From Kiritimatiellales bacterium (GTDB lineage: Bacteria; Verrucomicrobiota; Kiritimatiellia; Kiritimatiellales; Pontiellaceae): 12,179 bases of DNA. The position numbers and the translations under genes were made by a program. The notes below the pieces were generated by a model that saw nothing but the letters and a program-made list of their open reading frames with translations, had not been told where the DNA came from and did not search any database. Numbering within the stretch: position 1 is the stretch's first letter; each line of letters starts with the position of its first letter. Of this stretch, positions 6,689 to 12,179 are shown one piece after another. Where the stretch lies: NCBI GenBank assembly GCA_030625905.1, contig DAOUQA010000052.1:1-12179 (forward strand), read 5' to 3'.

Positions 6689-8872
6689 TTATTCCCCCAG
6701 ATAGATCAGTAGCTTGTCCTGGCTGAGGACGACAAGGTCGCCGATGCCGTCGCCATTGAGGTCGCCGGATTCGACGTCGTGCGGCTCTGTGCCGCGGTTT
6801 TGCTTGCGGTTGACGAAGTCGGAGGTGAGGTATACCTCGAACAGGAGTTCCTTTTTCAATTCGCCATCAGCCAGGCTGACGAGTTCGATGGCGCGGTTGG
6901 CGGGATCGATGAGCGCGACCATGGGGCGGGGCGGGGAGCCGAGCTTAACCGCCTTGGCATAGGCGAGCATCGGATCTTCGGAGGGTGAGATATATTCGGC
7001 TTTGGAAACGGGCGCAAGGCGCGTGCCGTTGCTCATGATTTCGTTCAGTCCGGTACGATCGAGCAAAACCACGGTGTCGCGATCCTTGTTCTTGAGCTGG
7101 ACGAGAGAGAAGATGGTTTTGTCGGCATCGGGGATGTGGATCTTGCCCCAGCCATCGCCTTCGGCATCGAAGCGGATAAGGTCGCCGGAATCACGGTCGT
7201 AGAACAGGGAACCGGACGCTCCGTCGAGCAGTTTGTATTCGCAGGAGGCGATCAATTCGCCGCGCGGGTTTTCGGGGTTGAACTGGCGGGTGGCTTCGTA
7301 GCGGTCGCCCTTCCATTCAAAGCGGCGGGCAATTGCACCTTGCGATACGGTCAGCACGGAGCCGTCGCCGGGAGCGCCGAGGCGGATATTGGAAAGGGTA
7401 AGCGGCTGGGCAAGTGCACGGAACGATTCGCTGGTGAGCGGCTCGATCTTCTCGTCGGCAAAAAGGAACATTTCCGGCGTGTCGTAGGGCATGAAGACGA
7501 TGAGGCCAATCTTGCCTTCGGGAAGCTGGAAGGCGAGCAGGTCGGCGGGGTCGTTCTGTAGGTCGAGGGGATAGATGGATACCTTGGTGCCGTCCTTTTC
7601 GAGACGGGCAAGCTGAAGTTCCTTGCCGTCGTTCTTGCAGGCAAACCAGCAGTCGTCGCCGGATTCGATAGCGCAACCGGCCAGTACGTTGCCGGGCGTC
7701 TGGGGGATGGTCGGAAAGCGGTCGAGGGCTCCGGCGGAATGGAGCGCGGCAATCTTTTCCTTCTTACTGACGACAAGGAGGTCGCCGTTGGCTAGTCGTG
7801 AAATGTGGGTGGTGCCGGAGAGGGTATCGATGCGTCGCGGTTCGGGGTCGAGGCCGTTGGTGCCGCCGTAGTAGAGGTGGAGGCGGCTAAGCTCGGGTGC
7901 GGCGACGAGCAGGTCGTCATAGCCATCGTCATTGAAGTCGGCGGCCACCCAGGCGGGAGCGTTCTTTTTACCGGCACCTTCAAGTCCGATTCGGGCGGGC
8001 GAAACCTCTTGTGATTCCAGCAATGCAGGTTGTTCCTTTTCGGCAAAGCCGTAGGTGCGGAAGGCAAGCCGGTTGCGCAGCACCATGCCGATCTGTGGCT
8101 CCGACCCTTCGGGCTGGAGGATGTCCATATATTGTCGGGGCGGGAGGTCGATCGGCTGTTCGATGCCGTAGAGGCCGTCGCCCTTGCCGTAGCGCACCTT
8201 CAACGGGTTGCGGGGGGCATTGAAGTGGAAGGCGAGGTCGGCAACGCCGTCGGCATTGATATCGACAATATCGCCATAATAGCTTTTGTCGGCCGAAAAA
8301 GTGAGGGTTTTCTTTTCCTGGAAAGGGCGTGTTTCGGTGTTCCAGTGCAGGTCGGCTTGGTTGCGGCGGCAGACGAGAATATCTTTTTTCCCGTTTTCGT
8401 TAAGGTCTCCGATTTGGATGGTAACGACGGATGAGGGATCCTTTATAAAAATGTGCTCGGGGTCGCCGAAGGTGCCGTCTTCCTGCTGGTAGCGCAACTG
8501 CAGGCCGATGGCCGTGCCGAAGGTGATAATGTCGAGCCGCCCGTTGTTGTCGAGGTCGGCCACACGCAGTGCCTTGATGCTTTGGTCGACAATCATGCCC
8601 TTGTTCTCGAAGCACGCCTCCAGTTCCGGCAGGTCGTCTGTCCTTTCGGCATCCGCCTTGCGAATGAGGATTTCGAGCCGCGAAATATGGTTGTTGGCGA
8701 AGAGGATATCATCGAGGCCGTCGCCGTTGATATCGTCAACGATCAGGCGGCTGGTGCCATTGTCAAACTCGAAGATTTCCAGCGGCTGGAAGCCGAAATC
8801 GCGCGGTGTTTCATCGGCCAGTGCACAGGTGAACAGAAGGCTGGCGGCAACAAACAGGGGAAACTTCGACAT
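6689..8872 (-). CDS. Exported FG-GAP/VCBS-repeat (beta-propeller) protein
   Basis: The 727-residue protein has a signal peptide (hydrophobic residues 5-18, likely cleavage after ALA at 19). At least six calcium-binding FG-GAP loops are visible: DINGDGLDD near 47, DLDNNGRLD near 106, DLNENGKKD near 156, DINADGVAD near 204, DFNDDGYDD near 312 and DLNGDGIGD at 704. Such loops sit in the blades of integrin-like beta-propellers. The middle, about 330-690, is also beta-rich with degenerate repeats. The family usually binds proteins or glycans outside the cytoplasm and has no catalytic signature here. ATG 8872 is preferred because AAGGA precedes it by about eight bases; a TTG at 8890 would add six residues before the signal peptide. 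It starts 46 bases after the upstream gene ends, and the ferredoxin gene follows after 16 bases. No C-terminal anchor or sorting domain is visible. Confidence 0.88.
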   Translation of the reverse strand: MSKFPLFVAASLLFTCALADETPRDFGFQPLEIFEFDNGTSRLIVDDINGDGLDDILFANNHISRLEILIRKADAERTDDLPELEACFENKGMIVDQSIKALRVADLDNNGRLDIITFGTAIGLQLRYQQEDGTFGDPEHIFIKDPSSVVTIQIGDLNENGKKDILVCRRNQADLHWNTETRPFQEKKTLTFSADKSYYGDIVDINADGVADLAFHFNAPRNPLKVRYGKGDGLYGIEQPIDLPPRQYMDILQPEGSEPQIGMVLRNRLAFRTYGFAEKEQPALLESQEVSPARIGLEGAGKKNAPAWVAADFNDDGYDDLLVAAPELSRLHLYYGGTNGLDPEPRRIDTLSGTTHISRLANGDLLVVSKKEKIAALHSAGALDRFPTIPQTPGNVLAGCAIESGDDCWFACKNDGKELQLARLEKDGTKVSIYPLDLQNDPADLLAFQLPEGKIGLIVFMPYDTPEMFLFADEKIEPLTSESFRALAQPLTLSNIRLGAPGDGSVLTVSQGAIARRFEWKGDRYEATRQFNPENPRGELIASCEYKLLDGASGSLFYDRDSGDLIRFDAEGDGWGKIHIPDADKTIFSLVQLKNKDRDTVVLLDRTGLNEIMSNGTRLAPVSKAEYISPSEDPMLAYAKAVKLGSPPRPMVALIDPANRAIELVSLADGELKKELLFEVYLTSDFVNRKQNRGTEPHDVESGDLNGDGIGDLVVLSQDKLLIYLGE

Positions 8873-8902
8873 TTGGTATTCCTTGTTCAAGATTTGGTAT
8901 TC
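8871..8902 (-). repeat. Duplicated 11-base element at the FG-GAP gene start
   Basis: ATTTGGTATTC occurs at 8871-8881 and again at 8892-8902 on the plus strand, a 21-base period. On the minus strand the copies read GAATACCAAAT; the downstream copy ends in the ATG start codon and the upstream one in the same position before TTG. It looks like a local duplication of the start region. The AAGGA ribosome-binding site touches the second copy. Confidence 0.6.
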
Positions 8903-8918
8903 AAGCGGCTTTTCCGCA

Positions 8919-10592
8919 CTAGTATTTCAGAATGATCCGCTGGTGGAGGCCATCGCCGTCGGCTTCGACATACTGGTATGAGACATTGAAGAAAGAGGCA
9001 ATGTGGTCGGCAGGTGGTAGCTTGTTGAGGTCGGGCGGTGGGAGAGGGGATCCGCTCTTGGCCCAGTTTTTCTGCATGAGGTTGAAATATTCAGGTTTGC
9101 CCAGTTCGCGTACGATGATGGCCATGTTCTTTTTCCAGTCGACGGCACCGAAGCCGAATGCGCGCGGCGGAACATGCTGGCGTAGTCCTTTGACAAGCGG
9201 TGAGCGCTCGAACGATTCAGTGGCGGTGGCATCGCCGCTCTCGCTGCGGATGACTTGACGGATGCCATCGGGCTGGCCGTAGAGGAGGTAGTCGCCCGCT
9301 ACGCCGAACGCGATATCGCTCTCGGGATCGGAGTCATTCACCGTGTAGATGGTGTGGCCGAGGAACTCCTCGATTTCGAGGCCAGCGGCCACTTGTGGTT
9401 GCAGTGCCGGTGCGGCGAGGGCGGTTTCCAGTCCGGCCTTGAACGCCATGCTGTCCTTGAGCTCAGCGGCAACGATGGACGTCTGCTTGTCGCCTTCGGC
9501 CACGGTGAACGAAAAATATTCCGTGCCGATATTGGCCAGTAGATCCTGTTCGAAGTTGATACCGGCCTGTTGCTGTAGCATGGCCACGATCATGTCAAAC
9601 TGCGGCTTGACTGCCGGCATGGCGGTGGCGAGAACGTGTGGAACCTCCTGCCAGAATCGTAGCAGGTTGAAGCGGCCGAGTTCGATCGACGCAATGTTTC
9701 CGGGGATGAAGCCGACGGTCGGGAGTTCCGATGGCTGGAGGTCGAGAAGGGTAAAAATACCTTTGTTCAGGTCGGAAACGCGCAGGTTGCTGTCAGCCAC
9801 CATTTCGGCATCCTTCAGCTCGATCTTGAGCGAATAGTCTTCAATCCCCATCAACCCGAGCGCGTCGAACAGTAATTCGAAATCCATTTGGGCCGGATTG
9901 TTGGAAGCCTCCTTTTTGTCTTCCGCAATGAATTTTTTGATTAATCCGGAAATCGGGAAATGCAGGTTGAAGGCAGGATGGCCTTCGGGTTCCTTGATGG
10001 CGTCCTTCTTGAGCTGCACGATGCACTTTTCGACCCATTCCTTTGTGTAGCCCAGCACAAATGTTGCGCCTACATGTGTCTGCCACGACGATTCCTCATT
10101 GGGTGTACCCCCATTTTCAACGTGCTGGGTGATTTCCACATCCTGAAAGGTGCTCTTGATGATTTCAAACGGTTCCGGGGTGACCTCGGTCAGCTTGTCG
10201 TCCATGTCCAAGCTACGGAGAAAATCATCCTTGCTCATGGCCGCGATGATGTAGGGATTCTCCATTTCCAGGTCGAAGGCGAGAATGATTTCGCCCTTGA
10301 GCATCTTGAGCTGTTCGGCAAGCATCTCGCTCTCGGCATTGGATTCGCCTTCGAGGAACAGATCCTGCCAGGTCTCGGCATCGGGGTTGCCGAGAAAATC
10401 TTGGAACTGCGGGTCGGCCCAGAGCTTGCCGATGGACGACTGCTTGAGCTTGCTCCAGAAGTTGGTGGTGTTGGAAACGCGCACATAGGTCTGCGCCTCC
10501 GGCGGGAGTAGCGATGCCCGTTCGAGGGCGGTCGATGCCAGCGGGATGGAAAGCAGTAGGGAAAGGGAGAGGATTTTTAGTTTAGGGGACAT
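8919..10592 (-). CDS. Large exported protein of unknown function (DUF3352-like layout)
   Basis: The 557-residue product starts with a clear signal peptide (MSPKLK, then a leucine-rich core, likely cleavage after STA near 22). The rest is soluble in composition, with no membrane segment and no catalytic motif I recognise. Seen in it are LPPEAQTYVRVSNTTNFW soon after cleavage, and a repeated layout of beta-strand/helix segments such as DYSLKIELKDAEMV and GFIPGNIASIELG. There is also IGTEYFSFTVAEGDKQTSIV, with VAGDYLLYGQPDGIRQVI near the end. This overall style recalls DUF3352-type secreted proteins of planctomycetes and relatives, but I place it there only weakly. ATG 10592 has AGGAG about eight bases upstream. 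The gene overlaps the protease gene by 11 bases, so translation is probably coupled. That tight link suggests a shared periplasmic or surface role. Confidence 0.85.
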   Translation of the reverse strand: MSPKLKILSLSLLLSIPLASTALERASLLPPEAQTYVRVSNTTNFWSKLKQSSIGKLWADPQFQDFLGNPDAETWQDLFLEGESNAESEMLAEQLKMLKGEIILAFDLEMENPYIIAAMSKDDFLRSLDMDDKLTEVTPEPFEIIKSTFQDVEITQHVENGGTPNEESSWQTHVGATFVLGYTKEWVEKCIVQLKKDAIKEPEGHPAFNLHFPISGLIKKFIAEDKKEASNNPAQMDFELLFDALGLMGIEDYSLKIELKDAEMVADSNLRVSDLNKGIFTLLDLQPSELPTVGFIPGNIASIELGRFNLLRFWQEVPHVLATAMPAVKPQFDMIVAMLQQQAGINFEQDLLANIGTEYFSFTVAEGDKQTSIVAAELKDSMAFKAGLETALAAPALQPQVAAGLEIEEFLGHTIYTVNDSDPESDIAFGVAGDYLLYGQPDGIRQVIRSESGDATATESFERSPLVKGLRQHVPPRAFGFGAVDWKKNMAIIVRELGKPEYFNLMQKNWAKSGSPLPPPDLNKLPPADHIASFFNVSYQYVEADGDGLHQRIILKY

Positions 10593-11523
10593 CTACAGGC
10601 TCCTTTTGTTCGGTTGAAAATTTTCCCGGCCGCCGGGGTGGGTCGGGGTAGACAAATCCGGATTCGGGGTTGGTGGCGTCGTAGGCGAAGGCATCGATGT
10701 GGTCGAGGATGTATTTCGCGTGCCGCGCGGGAATGGCGAAGTTGAGCCCCTCCATGGTCGGCACACCCATGTTGATGATGCCCAGAACCTGGCCGCGGGC
10801 GTTGAACAGCGGCCCTCCGGAGTTTCCGGGGTTGACGGGAGCATCGATCTGCAAGTAGAGGATGCCGCCAAAGTTGCGGTGCGTCTGGCTGAGTACGCCT
10901 TCGGTAACGGTGCGTTCGAGGCCAAGCGGGTTGCCGATGGCGAAGACCGTTTCCCCGATGCTTAGGTCTTCTTCCGGCGCAAAAACGACCGGTGTGATCT
11001 CGGTGTCGAAATCCTCCAGCCGCAGCAGCACGAGGTCGTGGAACGGGGCGGTGGCGATAATTTCCACCTCCTTGTGCACGATGCGCCGCAGAATCTTGCC
11101 TTCCTGCAGGAACTGTGTGACGGAAATATGCTTTTCGCCGGCGATGACGTGGAAGTTGGTAATCAAGTATCCCTTCTTGTTGATGAAGAAGCCGGAGCCG
11201 AGGCCGGCCGCGGTTTTGACGAGGACGACGGAGGGGGCATAGAGCTTGGATGCCTCGGCGGTGGTGATACGCTCGGGTATTTGTACGGAATAGAGGCGGT
11301 TGGTGTCGTTCGGCACAGTGCCTTCGACCGCTTCGTCTTCGTAGGTGGCCAGGATCTCGCTTTGCGGGATGCGCAGTACGTCGTAGCCAAGGTCGAGCAC
11401 AACGGCATCGTCGGCCTGTTTCAGGATTGGTGCCTGTACTCGGGCACCGCCTTTAACGAGGACTTTCTCCGCATGGCTTGTCGTCGCAAGCACCATCAGT
11501 AATAAGGAAAAGTGTATTTTCAT
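10582..11523 (-). CDS. Exported HtrA/DegP-like trypsin-fold serine protease without PDZ domain
   Basis: The 313-residue protein has a signal peptide (cleavage likely after SHA at 18). Residues about 20-62 form a small beta domain, VLVKGGARVQAPILKQADDA followed by VVLDLGYDVLRIPQSEIL. A trypsin-like domain then spans about 90-280. The catalytic triad is intact: H125 in TNFHVIAG, D163 in FHDLVLL and S235 in PVNPGNSGGPL. GFFINKKGYLITN and AIGNPLGLERTVTEG are typical of HtrA. No PDZ domain follows; after the protease only a short proline-rich tail remains, so regulation by PDZ-bound peptides seems absent. It should cleave or guard misfolded envelope proteins, with substrate unknown. ATG 11523 has AAGGA seven to eight bases upstream. 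The gene is first in the four-gene minus-strand unit and lies behind a good promoter. Confidence 0.93.
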   Translation of the reverse strand: MKIHFSLLLMVLATTSHAEKVLVKGGARVQAPILKQADDAVVLDLGYDVLRIPQSEILATYEDEAVEGTVPNDTNRLYSVQIPERITTAEASKLYAPSVVLVKTAAGLGSGFFINKKGYLITNFHVIAGEKHISVTQFLQEGKILRRIVHKEVEIIATAPFHDLVLLRLEDFDTEITPVVFAPEEDLSIGETVFAIGNPLGLERTVTEGVLSQTHRNFGGILYLQIDAPVNPGNSGGPLFNARGQVLGIINMGVPTMEGLNFAIPARHAKYILDHIDAFAYDATNPESGFVYPDPPRRPGKFSTEQKEPVDVP

Positions 11524-11538
11524 GGATCGTCCTTTAAT

Positions 11539-11566
11539 AGGTAACGAGTAATCCGTAATGCGTAAT
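11539..11566 (-). repeat. Four heptamer repeats in the leader of the protease operon
   Basis: Read on the minus strand the units are ATTACGC, ATTACGG, ATTACTC and GTTACCT, directly abutting. They lie between the predicted transcription start and the ribosome-binding site, so they would be in the mRNA leader. Next to them, TAATTTGCAAATTA (11563-11576) is a perfect 14-base palindrome. An inverted match of 11 bases, TTACGCATTAC, is at 11651-11661 in the avtA remnant. Confidence 0.65.
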
Positions 11567-11583
11567 TTGCAAATTAAAAAGAA

Positions 11584-11612
11584 AACTTAACCCAAGCTTT
11601 GAGGCGTGTCAA
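11584..11612 (-). promoter_or_regulatory. Sigma70-like promoter of the protease operon
   Basis: On the minus strand, a perfect TTGACA (11612-11607) is followed by a 17-base spacer and TAAGTT (11589-11584). The -35 is consensus. The -10 keeps the key first T, second A and last T of TATAAT. The start of transcription would fall near 11577, giving a leader of about 54 bases before the protease ATG. It is the only good promoter I see upstream of the four-gene unit. Confidence 0.6.
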
Positions 11613-11628
11613 AAATCCCGGCTGTTTA

Positions 11629-11941
11629 TTATGGCGGAAAATTAGCCGCCTTACGCATTACCTGTTGCGAATTATCATCGAGCGTGCACACTTCGTCGGC
11701 AATCACCTTGACGCCTTTGCGCACAACGGCTTCGTCTTGGGCGTAGGTGACGTGGATGCCTTCGTGCTTGTGCTGCCAGTATTCGTTTTCGGAAGCGATC
11801 CTGCACCTCCGGGATATGCGCCGGATTCCCGCCGCCGAGCATCAGCATGTCGGCGCCTGCCATCGCCGCGCCAAGATCGTCCATCAGCTCGGTAATCCCT
11901 GCCTTGCGCGTAAGCTTTTCGCCAAACTTTGAGAGGTTTAT
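11629..11941 (-). pseudogene. avtA: Internally deleted valine-pyruvate aminotransferase gene
   Basis: From 11941 leftward, one frame encodes LSKFGEKLTRKAGITELMDD and, further on, MLMLGGGNPAHIPEVQDRF. This matches the first 50 residues of E. coli AvtA (SLFGDKFTRHSGITLLMEDL and IMLGGGNPAQIPEMQDYF). From about 11793 to the stop at 11631-11629 a different frame encodes ENEYWQHKHEGIHVTYAQDE and AVVRKGVKVIADEV, matching the AvtA C-terminus (WPHTHQCMRMNY and EAGVKILAEEI). Some 320 residues between them, including the PLP-binding lysine, are missing, and the two ends are out of frame. The start position holds ATA instead of ATG. AvtA transfers amino groups between alanine or valine and the matching keto acids; this copy cannot. 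The junction is near 11785-11800. Identification rests on remembered E. coli sequence, but both ends agree in order and orientation. Confidence 0.85.
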
Positions 11942-11982
11942 GCGAAGAAGTTAACCACGCCATGGAGCGAAGCAGAAAGATA

Positions 11983-11999
11983 ATTTTCCGCAGGAAAAT
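11983..11999. other. Short perfect hairpin between the last two genes
   Basis: ATTTTCC-GCA-GGAAAAT forms seven pairs around a three-base loop. It stands about 60 bases after the stop of the right-edge gene on the minus strand and could help end its transcript. The following minus-strand bases (TATCTTTCTG) are only moderately T-rich and the stem is A/T-heavy, so a terminator is only possible. The rest of 11942-12058 shows no gene. Confidence 0.35.
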
Positions 12000-12058
12000 A
12001 GGTGAATGCCAGTTCAGCACACGAAAGAAACGAAAAAAGGGAAGATTGGAATCCACCG

Positions 12059-12179
12059 TTACACTGTCGCGATCACAACGGCACGCTTGGGGGCGGGGTG
12101 GCCTTCGATGGTTTTGGTCGGATCGGCGGGGTCGAGGAAGTCGGGGAGCGACTCGAAGGTCATCCAGTCGGTGGAGTGT
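12059..12179 (-). CDS. C-terminus of an unrecognised protein, cut by the window edge
   Basis: The last 39 codons of a minus-strand gene enter from the right edge and end at TAA (12061-12059). The peptide reads HSTDWMTFESLPDFLDPADP and then TKTIEGHPAPKRAVVIATV. Codon use is rich in C or G at third positions, like the neighbouring genes, and no stop interrupts it. I do not recognise the family from this short, proline- and aspartate-rich end. A hydrophobic VVIATV finish is its only notable feature. The avtA remnant lies about 118 bases downstream on the same strand. Confidence 0.6.
   Translation of the reverse strand, partial: HSTDWMTFESLPDFLDPADPTKTIEGHPAPKRAVVIATV

Noticed and set aside
8453..8935. 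Plus-strand open frame of 160 codons antisense to the FG-GAP gene
   Set aside because: The Ca-binding repeats on the minus strand explain the open frame; its valine-rich composition mirrors the Asp codons.
11633..11650. GGCGG/CCGCC hairpin at the end of the avtA remnant as a terminator
   Set aside because: Only five pairs, and the following bases are not a T run.
11599..11895. Plus-strand open frame of 98 codons
   Set aside because: It is antisense to the avtA remnant, which is recognisable at both ends.

Overview
The window looks like a chromosomal segment of a Gram-negative bacterium of the PVC superphylum, most likely near Verrucomicrobiota, Kiritimatiellota or Lentisphaerota. The best clue is a 703-residue protein that carries a GreA/GreB-type module only at its C-terminus, the long form I know from Chlamydiae and their relatives. 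Several large exported proteins (FG-GAP propeller type, a lipase-family GDPD fused to a LamG-like domain) fit the same placement. The assignment is inference from protein style, not from a marker gene.

Left part (1-5528). At the edge, on the minus strand, is the N-terminus of an unrecognised gene. It follows a tRNA-Lys(UUU) gene with its own hairpin terminator, also on the minus strand. Plus-strand genes then begin: glgC (ADP-glucose synthesis) with an exported GDPD 16 bases behind it, probably one transcript. After the GDPD stop codon, 54 further codons stay open in the same frame and look like the tail of a lost gene. A perfect 14-base palindrome follows, then the long GreA-like transcription factor.

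Middle (5529-6483). The GreA-like gene and trmO (tRNA-modifying methyltransferase) converge on a 110-base gap. It holds two inverted copies of a small REP-like hairpin, one of which supplies the trmO stop codon. Upstream of trmO is a 26-bp-stem inverted repeat.

Right part (6484-11612). Four minus-strand genes form a likely operon, read from right to left: an exported HtrA-like serine protease without a PDZ domain, a large exported protein of unknown function (overlap of 11 bases), an exported FG-GAP/propeller protein, and a small [4Fe-4S] ferredoxin. A sigma70-like promoter and a leader with four heptamer repeats precede the protease. Three of the four products are exported, so the unit probably serves the cell envelope or periplasm. 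Its exact role is unknown.

Right edge (11613-12179). A wrecked avtA gene (valine-pyruvate aminotransferase) keeps only about 50 N-terminal and about 45 C-terminal residues, in different frames, with the catalytic middle deleted. Beyond it is the C-terminus of another unrecognised minus-strand gene. I see no CRISPR array, intact insertion sequence, rRNA or replication origin. The possible novelties are the protease/propeller operon and the two intergenic repeat families.
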